Below are positions 29,739 through 38,225 of a stretch of DNA of 64,000 bases, in pieces. Under the pieces are notes generated by a model that saw only the letters and a list, made by a program, of their open reading frames with translations, searched no databases and was not told where the DNA came from. Positions within the stretch are counted from its first letter, which is position 1; each line of letters opens with the position of its first letter. Origin of the DNA: Gammaproteobacteria bacterium. Lineage in GTDB: Bacteria > Pseudomonadota > Gammaproteobacteria > DSM-19610. A program made the position numbers and the translations under genes. The stretch lies in NCBI GenBank assembly GCA_015494295.1, contig WGBO01000018.1, positions 62,001 through 126,000 on the forward strand, read 5' to 3'.

Positions 29739-30277
29739 CAGGGTGTGTCCTCGGCGCAATACAGATTGTCGAATTCGCGGTGCAGCGGCGGTCCCTTGCC
29801 GTCAGTGCCGGTAGCGAAGGTGGCCTGCAGGCGGATGGTGCCGGACAGGCGCGGCAGGATGATGTTGCCGCCTTCGCTTTCGCCCGGCTGGTAGTCCAGT
29901 TTTTCGGGCATCAGCGTCCAGCGGAAGGTCGAGCGGTGGGCGGGCCGCATGCCCATGTCGCGCCACTTCTCCAGCCATTCACGGCGGTGGTAGCGGCGCA
30001 GCGGCTTGCCGTCGACACTGAAGCGCCAGGTATCCAGGTCCACCCACACCACCTCGTCGCCGGTGTTTGTGACGCGCACGGTAATAAAACACTGCTGATG
30101 CAGGGGTTTTAGCATGGCCTCGGGAAAGCCCCGGGCTTCGTAGAAGGCGGTCATCTGTTCCGGCGTGCGCGGCGTGAATTCCAGCATCACCGCGGCGCCG
30201 GCCAGCGCCTGAAGCGGCAGGCAGGCGGCCAGCAGCAGGCCGTAGCGGGTCTTCGCGAGCGGTTTCATGGGGTGCAT
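29738..30277 (-). CDS. Secreted protein of unknown function, coupled to TlpA
   Basis: A 179-residue protein with a signal peptide (cleavage near ALA-GAA, about residue 27; an alternative start is Met4). I do not recognise a family. The mature part reads as beta-strand-rich, with one pair of cysteines (QQCFITVRV and LYCAEDTP). These two could form a disulfide, which would suit a partner of the TlpA thioredoxin encoded immediately downstream with a TGATG overlap. The segment VTNTGDEVVWVDLDTWRF resembles an immunoglobulin-like fold of the kind seen in metal chaperones, but no metal motif is evident. Confidence 0.7.
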   Translation of the reverse strand: MHPMKPLAKTRYGLLLAACLPLQALAGAAVMLEFTPRTPEQMTAFYEARGFPEAMLKPLHQQCFITVRVTNTGDEVVWVDLDTWRFSVDGKPLRRYHRREWLEKWRDMGMRPAHRSTFRWTLMPEKLDYQPGESEGGNIILPRLSGTIRLQATFATGTDGKGPPLHREFDNLYCAEDTP

Positions 30278-30356
30278 ACTACCGGAAAAGCCCGCGGGTA
30301 TTTCAAATCCGCCACGCTTTCACGGACAATACGCGCTCATTTCAAGGAAGGTGTCC

Positions 30357-31811
30357 GTGGTGCGTCTGTATCGCCCCAAATCCATACGACGATTGTTGCT
30401 GGTCGGTTTCGCGCTGGTCGTGGTGCCGCTGCTGGCGGCGTTGGTACACGCCACCTGGTCGGTGGACAAGCTGGTCGAGCAGGGACAGCGGGCCCTGTTC
30501 GCCACCGTGCGTGCCACCCAGAGCAGCCAGTTGCTGGTGGAAGCGATCACCGCCATGGAGCGTAACGCGCGCCAGTACCAGGTGACCGGCGAGACCAAGC
30601 TGCTCGACGTATACCGGGAGTACCACCAGGAATTTCTCGACGCGGCGCGGCGCCTGGGCGCGCTCAACCTGTCCGGGTTGCAGCGCCAGCGCCTGGAGAT
30701 GATCGTCCAGGTCGAGTCGTCGATGAACAAGGCGCTGATGGCCGGTTACCCGCACGACGCCCCGGAGATCCGCTCGGCCGTCGACGGGTTCCGCGAACTG
30801 ACCCGTGACGCGCGCAAGATGCTGGTGGACAACCGCAAGCTGGTGGAGCGCGAGGTGGAGCGTCTGGAGGCGAACGGTGCGCGCCTGCAGCGTGGCCTGA
30901 TCGTGCAGGCGATGGCGCTGGTGCCCGCCGCGCTGGTGCTGACGGTGTTTTTCACCCTGTTGATCACGCGCCCGATCCGGCAGATGGACCAGGCCATCCG
31001 GCGGCTCGGCGACGGTGATTTTTCCGGTTCCGCGCAGATCGTCGGTCCGCGCGACCTGGAGCAACTCGGCGAGCGGCTGGACTGGATGCGGCTGCGCCTG
31101 CTGGAGGTGGATCAGGAAAAGAACCGCTTCCTGCGCCATATCTCTCACGAGCTGAAAACGCCGTTGACCGCCCTGCGCGAGGGCGCCGAGTTGTTGACGG
31201 AGCAGGCGGTTGGCAATCTCAATGCCCAGCAGAACGAGATCGTGGCCATCCTGCGCGACAACAGCCTGCAGTTGCAGAAGCTGATCGAGAACCTGCTGGA
31301 TTTCAACGTGGCCAGTTCCAGTGCCGCGCGGCTCAAGCTCAGCACCGTGCCGCTGCATCAGGTGGTCGAATCGGTGCTCGACGACCACAAGGTCGCGGTG
31401 CTGGCGCGGCAGTTGAGGCTGGATGTATCCTTGCAGCCATTGGAGATGGACGGCGACCGCGCCAAGCTGCAGACGCTGGTCGACAATCTGCTGTCCAACG
31501 CCATCAAGTTTTCCCCGGTGGACGGGCGTCTGCGGGTCAAGCTGGAGCGCGTCGGCGAGCAGGCGGTGCTCGAGGTGGCGGATTCCGGGCCGGGTATCCC
31601 GGAAGGTGAACGCCGGCGCATTTTCGATGTCTTCTACCAGGGCTCGTCTTCCGCCAACGGTCACGTCCGGGGCACGGGCATCGGGCTGTCCATCGCCCGC
31701 GAGTATGCCCAGGCGCACGGTGGCTATATCGAGGTCATCGACAGCGAGGACACCGGCGCCTGTCTGAGAGTGGTTTTACCGGTACACAGCACAGGAAATG
31801 GGAATGAATAG
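30357..31811 (+). CDS. glrK: Sensor histidine kinase GlrK (QseE)
   Basis: Membrane sensor kinase of the GlrK-GlrR envelope system. From GTG 30357 (behind AAGGAAGG at 30344-30351) it has 484 residues: helix 1 at about 12-32, a helical periplasmic domain, helix 2 at about 184-206, HAMP, the phosphoacceptor His264 in FLRHISHELKTPLTAL and an ATPase domain with NLLSNAIKFS, DSGPGIPEGE and GTGIGLSIA. The position before a small lipoprotein and glrR reproduces the E. coli glrK-qseG-glrR operon, which regulates glmY and rpoE. A GTG at 30360 is an alternative start. Its stop overlaps the next gene. Confidence 0.9.
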   Translation: MVRLYRPKSIRRLLLVGFALVVVPLLAALVHATWSVDKLVEQGQRALFATVRATQSSQLLVEAITAMERNARQYQVTGETKLLDVYREYHQEFLDAARRLGALNLSGLQRQRLEMIVQVESSMNKALMAGYPHDAPEIRSAVDGFRELTRDARKMLVDNRKLVEREVERLEANGARLQRGLIVQAMALVPAALVLTVFFTLLITRPIRQMDQAIRRLGDGDFSGSAQIVGPRDLEQLGERLDWMRLRLLEVDQEKNRFLRHISHELKTPLTALREGAELLTEQAVGNLNAQQNEIVAILRDNSLQLQKLIENLLDFNVASSSAARLKLSTVPLHQVVESVLDDHKVAVLARQLRLDVSLQPLEMDGDRAKLQTLVDNLLSNAIKFSPVDGRLRVKLERVGEQAVLEVADSGPGIPEGERRRIFDVFYQGSSSANGHVRGTGIGLSIAREYAQAHGGYIEVIDSEDTGACLRVVLPVHSTGNGNE

Positions 31812-32313
31812 ATGTCTGGCATTGCTGGGCGCGCTGCTGCTTGCCGGCTGTCAGCCGGTGACCGTCCAGCGCAGCGACGGCCCGGTGCCCGTGCCGGTGG
31901 CGGTACGGGTGGACGACGCCGCCTACTGGCTGGAGGAATGGGCGCGGGTGCGGGAACTGCCCGAGGATCGCCTGTTGCACACCCTGGAGGCGCGTGAACG
32001 TGATTTCCGCGACTCACCGTCCCCGCGCAGCCGCCTGCGGCTGGCCCTGTTGCTGGCCGAGGGCCCCAAGCCGGTCCGCGACCAGGCCCGCGCCCTGTCC
32101 CTGCTCAAGGGGCTGAACGAGGCCGAGGCCAGCGACAGCGCGCGGGCGCTGGCGGCGCTGTTGCGCCAGGTTATCGGCGAGCAGATGTGGGCGGGTGATA
32201 AAATCACTGAATTGAGAGCAAAATTGAAGCAGGCTGGTACCCGCGTGGAAGAGTTGGAACGGCAGTTGCAAGAGCTGACCAATATCGAAGAGAGTATCCA
32301 GCAACGTAACTGA
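31804..32313 (+). CDS. qseG: QseG-like outer-membrane lipoprotein
   Basis: A 169-residue lipoprotein lying between the kinase and regulator genes, as QseG/YfhG does in E. coli. The signal ends at LLAGC, with Cys16 as the lipidation site. The C-terminal 50 residues are a coiled coil (KITELRAKLKQAG). In E. coli QseG interacts with the kinase periplasmic region and is needed for its activity. Sequence conservation is low in this family, so the name rests on position and architecture. It overlaps glrK by eight bases. Confidence 0.78.
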   Translation: MNRCLALLGALLLAGCQPVTVQRSDGPVPVPVAVRVDDAAYWLEEWARVRELPEDRLLHTLEARERDFRDSPSPRSRLRLALLLAEGPKPVRDQARALSLLKGLNEAEASDSARALAALLRQVIGEQMWAGDKITELRAKLKQAGTRVEELERQLQELTNIEESIQQRN

Positions 32314-32337
32314 TCGAAAAGGTCGGAAGGAGTGGAA

Positions 32338-33711
32338 ATGAGTGCCTGTCGTTATCGTGTCATGGTCGTGGACGACGATCCCGCCCTGCTGAGGCTGTTG
32401 TCCATGCGCCTGTCGGCCGTGGGTTACGAAGTGGCCGCCGTGGAGAGTGGGGAGAAGGCCATCGCCCAGATCCCGACCTTCCAGCCGCACTTGGTAATCA
32501 CGGACTTACGGATGGATGGCATGGACGGCATGACCCTGTTCGACCAGATCCATCGCCGCAGTCCGGCGCTGCCGGTGATCATTCTCACCGCCCACGGCAG
32601 TATCCCCGACGCGGTCGACGCCACCAGCCGGGGCGTGTTCGGCTACCTCACCAAGCCCTTCGACAGCAAGGATCTGCTGGACCAGGTGACGCGCGCCCTG
32701 CGGGTCACCGGCGAGCAGCAGACCCGCTCCGAGGAATCCACTGTCGCGGAATGGCGTCAGGGTATCGTGACCCGCAGCCCGCTGATGGAAGACCTGCTCG
32801 GCCAGGCCCGGCTGGTCGCTTCCAGCGGCGCCAGCGTGTTCATTCACGGCCAGAGCGGAACCGGCAAGGAGCTGCTGGCGCAAGCCATCCACCGCGCCAG
32901 CCCGCGTGCCGCCGGCGAATTCGTGGCGGTCAACTGCAGTGCCATTCCGGAAGCCCTGTTCGAGTCAGAGTTCTTCGGTCACGCCAAGGGCTCCTTCACC
33001 GGCGCGGTTCGCGAGCACAAGGGGCTGTTCCAGGCGGCGCAGGGCGGCACCCTGTTCCTCGACGAAATCGGCGACATGCCGATGAGCTTCCAGGTCAAGC
33101 TGCTGCGCGCCCTGCAGGAGCGCGCGGTGCGCCCGGTCGGTTCGACCTCGTCGGTGCCGGTAGACGTGCGTATCATCTCAGCCACCCACCGCGACCTCGA
33201 CGAGCTGCGCAAGAGCGGAACCTTCCGCGAGGACCTGTATTACAGGCTCAACGTGGTAACGCTGGAGATTCCCTCGCTGGTGGAACGCCGCGAGGACATC
33301 CCGCTGCTGGCCAACCACGTGCTGCGCAACCTCGGCGACGCCGAGCGCAAGGGCGTGAAGGGCTTTGCCCCGGACGCCATGGAAGTGCTGCTGTCGGCGC
33401 CCTGGCCGGGCAACGTGCGCCAGCTCTACAACGTGGTCGAGCAGGCGGTGGCGTTCACCACCACCTCGCTGATTCCCGCCAGCCTGGTGCAGCGCGCGCT
33501 GCGTGACGAGATCGACGAGGAGATGCCGGCATTCGCGGACGCCCGCTCCCGCTTCGAGCGCGAGTACCTCACCCAGTTGTTGCAGATCACCAGCGGCAAC
33601 GTCAGCCAGGCGGCGCGGATCGCCAAGCGCAATCGCACCGAGTTCTACAAACTGCTGCACAAGCATCATCTCAATCCTTCCCAGTTCAAGGGCGCGCGGG
33701 CGCCGGGCTGA
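32338..33711 (+). CDS. glrR: Sigma-54-dependent response regulator GlrR (QseF)
   Basis: A 457-residue response regulator: receiver domain with phospho-acceptor Asp56 (VITDLRMDG), an AAA+ sigma-54 activation domain with Walker A GQSGTGKE and Walker B TLFLDEIGDMP, and a Fis-type helix-turn-helix ending in KRNRTEFYKLLHKHHL, which is distinctive of GlrR. The sigma-54 contact loop reads GSFTGA (218-223) in place of the usual GAFTGA. The ATG at 32338 is used because GGAAGGAG at 32323-32330 fits it; GTG 32332 is too close. A terminator follows. Confidence 0.93.
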   Translation: MSACRYRVMVVDDDPALLRLLSMRLSAVGYEVAAVESGEKAIAQIPTFQPHLVITDLRMDGMDGMTLFDQIHRRSPALPVIILTAHGSIPDAVDATSRGVFGYLTKPFDSKDLLDQVTRALRVTGEQQTRSEESTVAEWRQGIVTRSPLMEDLLGQARLVASSGASVFIHGQSGTGKELLAQAIHRASPRAAGEFVAVNCSAIPEALFESEFFGHAKGSFTGAVREHKGLFQAAQGGTLFLDEIGDMPMSFQVKLLRALQERAVRPVGSTSSVPVDVRIISATHRDLDELRKSGTFREDLYYRLNVVTLEIPSLVERREDIPLLANHVLRNLGDAERKGVKGFAPDAMEVLLSAPWPGNVRQLYNVVEQAVAFTTTSLIPASLVQRALRDEIDEEMPAFADARSRFEREYLTQLLQITSGNVSQAARIAKRNRTEFYKLLHKHHLNPSQFKGARAPG

Positions 33712-33727
33712 GGCCGGGCCACCATGT

Positions 33728-33751
33728 GGGCGTCGCCATGCGGCGACGCCC
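33728..33751. other. Strong hairpin after glrR
   Basis: GGGCGTCGCC (33728-33737) and GGCGACGCCC (33742-33751) form a perfect ten-base stem with a four-base loop. No T run follows directly, so it is not a classical terminator. It lies 17 bases after the glrR stop and 19 bases before the true terminator. Confidence 0.7.
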
Positions 33752-33770
33752 TAAGTCGCTGTATTTCCAG

Positions 33771-33800
33771 CAGCCCCCGGTTTTCGCCCGGGGGCTGTCT
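33771..33800 (+). terminator. Rho-independent terminator of the glr operon
   Basis: CAGCCCCCGG (33771-33780) pairs with CCGGGGGCTG (33788-33797) around TTTTCGC, followed by a short TCT. The stem is very strong; the T run is short. Confidence 0.65.
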
Positions 33801-33949
33801 CCGTCTGGTAACGGATTCAGCCTTGTTTGGCGCCCATCCGGCGGCGTGAGCCGCAAAAATCCCCGTGATACGGCCGTTTTGCCGCGCTGGCATATCCCTT
33901 GCTGGGCAGAGTCGCATAAACGCAAGGAACAGGTCGGAGATATAGTTCA

Positions 33950-34207
33950 ATGAAACAGGCAGCAATTCTTGTGCTGGCATGCAGCGTGGCTCCGCCACTG
34001 TATGCCGACAACGGTGTATCGGTCGACAAGCACGGGCTGGTGGCTTTCATCCACCTCGACAGCGATCACAACGGCTATGTCAGCCGGGTGGAGGCGCGTT
34101 CGGTCAGCGGTGTCGAACGGGCTTTCGACCTGGCGGACGCCAATCGCGACGGCTTGCTCGACCGCAAGGAATACACCCGCGTGCAGCAGTCCAGGGAGGG
34201 ACGCTAG
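33950..34207 (+). CDS. Small secreted EF-hand protein
   Basis: An 85-residue protein with a signal peptide (cleavage near LYA-DNG, residue 19) and two EF-hand loops. Loop 1 is D37-S-D39-H-N41-G-Y-V-S-R-V-E48 and loop 2 is D63-A-N65-R-D67-G-L-L-D71-R-K-E74. Both keep the calcium-ligand spacing with a Glu at position 12. It is therefore likely a periplasmic calcium-binding or calcium-sensing protein. Its partner is unknown. The gene stands alone between the glr terminator and a run of hairpins. Confidence 0.82.
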   Translation: MKQAAILVLACSVAPPLYADNGVSVDKHGLVAFIHLDSDHNGYVSRVEARSVSGVERAFDLADANRDGLLDRKEYTRVQQSREGR

Positions 34208-34230
34208 CGCTGCACGGGGGTGTTCCGAAT

Positions 34231-34322
34231 GAGCCGGACATGGCTCGTTTTCCTCCTGGTGAAACACCAGGCTTCATTTCCCGCCCATGGGAATCACGCG
34301 GTCGCCAGATCGCGTTTTTTTT
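34231..34322. other. Cluster of three short hairpins between the EF-hand gene and ybgC
   Basis: Three inverted repeats follow the EF-hand gene: GAGCC with GGCTC (34231-34246, then GTTTT), CCTGGTG with CACCAGG (34255-34271), and ACGCG with CGCGT (34296-34315) followed by eight T residues. The last is a plausible weak terminator on the plus strand. No gene is seen in 34208-34442. Confidence 0.5.
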
Positions 34323-34442
34323 GCCCGTTGTTCGCGCGGGTGCAATGCGCATGAGGCGCCGGTAAGCTATGCCGAAGTTGGCTTCTGATCGATGCGTGGC
34401 CGGAATCTTTTCGCGCCGCCGCGGTCTGTGAGGAGAATGATC

Positions 34443-34853
34443 TTGACCGATTTTGTCTGGCCGGTGCGGGTGTACTACGAGGACACCGACAGTGGCGGCG
34501 TGGTGTATTACGCCAATTACCTGAAATTCATGGAGCGGGCGCGCACCGAGCGGCTGCGCGCGCTGGGCTTCGAGCAGGACCGGCTGCGTGCCGAACAGGG
34601 AATTCTTTTTACCGTGCATTCCATACAGATCGATTTTCTTCGACCCGCGCGCTTCAATGATGCGCTGGAGGTGAGCGCGGCCGTCGGCGCCCGCCGGCGC
34701 GCCAGCCTGACCTTTGAGCAGGAAGTGCGTCGTCCGGGGGAGTCGACGATACTCTGTCGCGGCAGCGTGCGCGTCGCCTGTGTCGACGCCGAAAGTTTCC
34801 GGCCCACTCCCATTCCCGCGTTCATTCTCGAGGCCCTGTCCGATGTCCGCTGA
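34443..34853 (+). CDS. ybgC: Acyl-CoA thioesterase YbgC of the Tol-Pal cluster
   Basis: A hotdog-fold acyl-CoA thioesterase that heads the tol-pal operon. The active-site region VYYEDTDSGGVVYYANYLKF is fully conserved. AGGAG at 34431-34435 is seven bases from a TTG at 34443 but only one base from the in-frame ATG at 34437, so the TTG start (136 residues, TDFVWPVRVYYED) is preferred. The gene overlaps tolQ by 11 bases. In E. coli YbgC binds acyl carrier protein and phospholipid synthesis enzymes. Confidence 0.92.
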   Translation: MTDFVWPVRVYYEDTDSGGVVYYANYLKFMERARTERLRALGFEQDRLRAEQGILFTVHSIQIDFLRPARFNDALEVSAAVGARRRASLTFEQEVRRPGESTILCRGSVRVACVDAESFRPTPIPAFILEALSDVR

Positions 34854-35517
34854 TCTTTCCTTTTTCAGTCTCGTCACCGGCGCCAGTCTGGTGGTGCAGC
34901 TTGTCATGCTGTTGCTGCTCACCGTGTCGGTACTGTCCTGGACGATGATTTTCCGCAAGCGCGCGGCGCTGGGCGAGGCGCGTGCCGGGGCCGAGTCCTT
35001 CGAGGAACGCTTCTGGTCCGGCGGCGACCTCGCGACCCTGTACCACCAGGTGTCGCAGCGCGGCGATGAGCTGCACGGCATGCCCGCCATTTTCGTCGCC
35101 GGCTTCAAGGAATTCACGCGCCTGCGCAAGCAGAGCGGCGTCGACCCGATGTCGGTGGTGGAGGGCGCCCAGCGTTGCATGCGGGTGGCGCTGTCACGTG
35201 AGATCGACGAACTTGAGACGCACCTGTCGTTTCTGGCCACGGTGGGTTCCACCAGTCCGTATGTCGGCCTGTTCGGCACCGTGTGGGGCATCATGAACGC
35301 CTTCCGCGGGCTTGCCAACGTGCACCAGGCGACCCTGTCGATGGTGGCGCCGGGCATCGCCGAGGCGCTGATCGCCACGGCCATGGGCCTGTTTGCAGCC
35401 ATCCCGGCGGTTATTGCCTACAACCGCTTTTCCAACGATGTGGAACGGCTGGAGAACCGTTACGACAACTTCCTGGAGGAGTTTTCGACCATCCTCCAGC
35501 GCCAGGCCCACAACTGA
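34843..35517 (+). CDS. tolQ: Tol-Pal system inner-membrane protein TolQ
   Basis: TolQ forms the proton-driven motor of the Tol-Pal system with TolR. The 224-residue protein has three membrane segments: one at about 10-32 and two around GSTSPYVGLFGTVWGIM and APGIAEALIATAMGLFAAIPAVIAY, the latter lining the ion path. The start at 34843 overlaps ybgC by 11 bases and gives the usual TolQ length. tolR follows nine bases after the stop. It is homologous to PomA, another ion-driven motor protein in this window. Confidence 0.94.
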   Translation: MSADLSFFSLVTGASLVVQLVMLLLLTVSVLSWTMIFRKRAALGEARAGAESFEERFWSGGDLATLYHQVSQRGDELHGMPAIFVAGFKEFTRLRKQSGVDPMSVVEGAQRCMRVALSREIDELETHLSFLATVGSTSPYVGLFGTVWGIMNAFRGLANVHQATLSMVAPGIAEALIATAMGLFAAIPAVIAYNRFSNDVERLENRYDNFLEEFSTILQRQAHN

Positions 35518-35526
35518 TCCGGCGCC

Positions 35527-35958
35527 ATGGCCAGGCAACGCATACGCAAGCGCCCGATCGCCGACATCAATGTCGTGCCCTACATCGATGTCATGCTGGT
35601 CATGCTGGTGATCTTCATGATTACCGCGCCATTGCTCAACCAGGGTGTGGACGTGGAGCTTCCGCAAGCCGACGCCGCGCCCATGGAGGGCGAACAGCAG
35701 GATCCCCTGGTGCTGAGCATCGATGCGCAGGGCCGCTATTACCTCAATGTCGGCGGTGACCCCGCCGAACCGGTGGACGCGCAGACGCTGGTCGAGCGCG
35801 TCGGCGCGGTATTGCGGCGCCGGCCCGGCGCCACCATCATGGTGCGCGGTGACGCCGGAGTCGACTATGGCCGGGTGGTGGCGGCCATGGCGCTGTTGCA
35901 GCAGGCCGGCGCGCGTCGCGTCGGCCTGGTGACGGAGCCGGTCGAAGGAGGGGGCTGA
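35527..35958 (+). CDS. tolR: Tol-Pal system protein TolR
   Basis: A 143-residue ExbD/TolR-family protein. The single membrane helix includes the essential Asp in NVVPYIDVMLVMLVIFMIT, and the periplasmic domain follows (VELPQADAAPMEG onwards). The length and the position between tolQ and tolA match E. coli TolR (142). GGAGG at its end (35947-35951) appears to act as ribosome site for tolA. Confidence 0.94.
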   Translation: MARQRIRKRPIADINVVPYIDVMLVMLVIFMITAPLLNQGVDVELPQADAAPMEGEQQDPLVLSIDAQGRYYLNVGGDPAEPVDAQTLVERVGAVLRRRPGATIMVRGDAGVDYGRVVAAMALLQQAGARRVGLVTEPVEGGG

Positions 35959-35959
35959 C

Positions 35960-36880
35960 ATTCGCGAACTGCTGCGATTCCTGCGTGAAAACCCGCGCGC
36001 CTTCGTTTACGCGGTGCTGGCCCACCTGGCGTTGCTCGCGGTGCTGGTGGTGAGTCTGGACTGGACGCCGGCGCCCAGCGTGGCGCGCAAGCCTGCGCCG
36101 ATCCAGGCGGTGGCGGTGGACGCGCGCAAGCTGGATGCGGAAGTCGAGCGCAGGAAGCAGGCCGAGCAGGCCAGGCTGAAGCGCGAGCAGGAGAAACGCG
36201 CGGCCGCCGAGCGCAAGCGCAAGGCCGAGGCCGAAAGAAAGCGCCGCGCGGAAGCGGAACGCCGCAAGGCCATTGCCGAACAGAAACGGCGGCTGGAGCT
36301 GAAAAAGAAAGCGGAAGCGGAAAAGCGTCGCAAGGCGGAAGCCGAGAAAAAGCGCCGCGCCGAGGAAGCGCGCCGCAAGGCCGAGGCCGAAAAGCAGCGC
36401 AAGGCGGAAGCGGAACGCAGGCGCAAGGCCGAAGCGGAGAAAAAACGCAAGGCTGAAGAGGCGCGCCGCAAGGCGGAGGCCGAAAAACGCCGCAAGGCCG
36501 AGGAGGCCCGCCGGAAGGCGGAGGCGGAGCGCGAGATGCGCGAGCGGCTGGCGGCCGAGCAGACACGCCTGCGGGCGCAGCGCGAGTCTGCCATGCAGCG
36601 TATGATTGACGAGTACGGGCTGTACATCAAGGAGAAGGTGCAGCGTAGCTGGATCCGGCCGGCCGGCAGCAGCGACAGCCTGTCGTGCACGGTCAGGGTG
36701 CGACTGATCCCGGGTGGCGAGGTGGTGGACGTGCAAATCGTTCGCGGCAGCGGCAACGCGGCGTTCGACCGCTCGGTGGAAGCCGCGGTGTTCCGGGCCT
36801 CGCCGCTGCCGGTGCCGCCCGACCCCGAGGTCATGGAAAAATTCCGATCAATTACGTTTGAGTTCAATCCGGGTTCGTGA
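35960..36880 (+). CDS. tolA: Tol-Pal system protein TolA (ATT start proposed)
   Basis: TolA links the TolQR motor to Pal across the periplasm. It has a membrane anchor (about residues 15-38), a long Lys/Ala/Glu-rich helical domain II (about 60-195) and the C-terminal domain III with [20 protein letters not shown]. There is no ATG, GTG or TTG between the tolR stop and the anchor; the first GTG (36014) would cut into the membrane helix and delete the cytoplasmic part [20 protein letters not shown] at 35960, eight bases after GGAGG (35947-35951), gives 306 residues. The stop overlaps tolB as TGATG. Confidence 0.88.
   Translation: MRELLRFLRENPRAFVYAVLAHLALLAVLVVSLDWTPAPSVARKPAPIQAVAVDARKLDAEVERRKQAEQARLKREQEKRAAAERKRKAEAERKRRAEAERRKAIAEQKRRLELKKKAEAEKRRKAEAEKKRRAEEARRKAEAEKQRKAEAERRRKAEAEKKRKAEEARRKAEAEKRRKAEEARRKAEAEREMRERLAAEQTRLRAQRESAMQRMIDEYGLYIKEKVQRSWIRPAGSSDSLSCTVRVRLIPGGEVVDVQIVRGSGNAAFDRSVEAAVFRASPLPVPPDPEVMEKFRSITFEFNPGS
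36160..36545 (+). repeat. Lys-Ala-Glu coding repeats of TolA domain II
   Basis: Degenerate tandem repeats coding for variations of [15 protein letters not shown]. They produce near-identical DNA words such as CGCCGCAAGGC many times over, which is a likely site of length variation by recombination. Confidence 0.75.
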
Positions 36881-38181
36881 TGCGAAAACTGTCGAAAATC
36901 TGCTTGTTGCTGTTGTTGTGCGTGACGGGTGCCGCGCGCGCGGCGCTGACCATCGAGATTACCCGGGGCATGGAAGGCGCGGCGCCGATCGCGGTGGTGC
37001 CGTTCGATACCAGCAACAACCCCGCGCCGCCGCCGCAGGACGTGTCCGGCATCATTGCCGCGGACCTGGCGCGCAGCGGCCGTTTTGCGCCCATGGACGA
37101 AGCCGACATGTTGTCGCGGCCGTCCAGCGTGGCGCAGGTCAGGTTTCGGGACTGGCGCACGCTGGGTGTCGACAACCTGGTGATCGGCAAGGTCGAGACG
37201 GCGGGCAGTGGCCGCTACCGCATCAGTTTCCGCCTGTTCGACGTGTACCGGGGGCGTCAGATCACCGGTCACAGTATTCCGGCCACCGCGCGGCAGTTGC
37301 GTTACGTGGCGCACCGCATCGCCGATATCATCTACGAGAAGCTGACCGGCGAGCCGGGCGCCTTTGCAACGCATATCGCCTACGTCGAGGTTGACCAGGC
37401 GCCCGGCGGTCACAAGGAATACCGCCTGCAGCTTGCCGACAGCGACGGTTTCAACGCCCGCACCCTGTTGACCTCGCGCGACCCGCTGATGTCCCCGGCC
37501 TGGTCGCCGGACGGCCGCAGGCTCGCCTACGTTTCGTTCGAGCAGCGCCGCGCCTCGGTGTTCGTGCAGGACACGCGCAGCGGAAAGCGCCGCAAGGTGG
37601 CGGCTTTCGAGGGGATCAACGGCGCGCCGGCCTGGTCGCCGGACGGCACGCACCTGGCGCTGACCCTGTCGCGCGACGGCAATCCGGAGATCTATACCTT
37701 GCGGCTCGCCGATGGCGGGCTCACGCGTCTCACCCACGGCCCCGCCATCGACACCGAGCCGGTGTGGTCGCCGGACGGGCGCAGCATTGTGTTCACCTCG
37801 GACCGTGGCGGCAGTCCGCAGCTCTACCGCATGCCGGCCGCCGGCGGGCGCGCCACGCGCCTTACCTTCGAGGGGCACTACAACGCCAGCGCGGATTTTT
37901 CCCCCGACGGGCGGGTGCTGGCCATGGTCAGCGGCGAGGGCGGGCGTTACCGCATCGCCACCCTCGACCTCGCGTCCGGCCTGTTCCGCGTGCTCAGCGA
38001 CGGCGCCCTGGACGAGTCGCCGAGTTTCGCGCCCAACGGCAGCATGATTATCTACGCGACCGAGGCCGGGCACCGGGGCGTGCTGGCCGCGGTGTCCAGC
38101 GATGGCCGTTTTCGCCAGCGTTTCAGTGTCCAGAAGGGCGATGTGAGGGAACCGGTCTGGTCCCCCTTCGGGCGGCGCTAG
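36880..38181 (+). CDS. tolB: Tol-Pal system beta-propeller protein TolB
   Basis: Periplasmic TolB, 433 residues (E. coli 430). The signal peptide is cleaved near ARA-ALT (residue 22). An N-terminal alpha/beta domain is followed by a six-bladed propeller with repeated [28 protein letters not shown] and [15 protein letters not shown] motifs. TolB binds Pal and competes with its peptidoglycan contact. ATG 36880 overlaps the tolA stop as TGATG; the GTG at 36877 is a less likely start. Confidence 0.95.
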   Translation: MRKLSKICLLLLLCVTGAARAALTIEITRGMEGAAPIAVVPFDTSNNPAPPPQDVSGIIAADLARSGRFAPMDEADMLSRPSSVAQVRFRDWRTLGVDNLVIGKVETAGSGRYRISFRLFDVYRGRQITGHSIPATARQLRYVAHRIADIIYEKLTGEPGAFATHIAYVEVDQAPGGHKEYRLQLADSDGFNARTLLTSRDPLMSPAWSPDGRRLAYVSFEQRRASVFVQDTRSGKRRKVAAFEGINGAPAWSPDGTHLALTLSRDGNPEIYTLRLADGGLTRLTHGPAIDTEPVWSPDGRSIVFTSDRGGSPQLYRMPAAGGRATRLTFEGHYNASADFSPDGRVLAMVSGEGGRYRIATLDLASGLFRVLSDGALDESPSFAPNGSMIIYATEAGHRGVLAAVSSDGRFRQRFSVQKGDVREPVWSPFGRR

Positions 38182-38225
38182 TTATTCCGGATATCCTGTT
38201 CGAGTCTTGTAAAGGAGTGTAAACG

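Noticed and set aside
33728..33751. Perfect ten-base hairpin as an attachment site or insertion-sequence end
   Set aside because: No partner repeat, target duplication or transposase is nearby; treated as an RNA hairpin.
36160..36545. Tandem repeats that could suggest a CRISPR or mobile repeat
   Set aside because: They are in-frame Lys-Ala-Glu codon repeats of TolA domain II.
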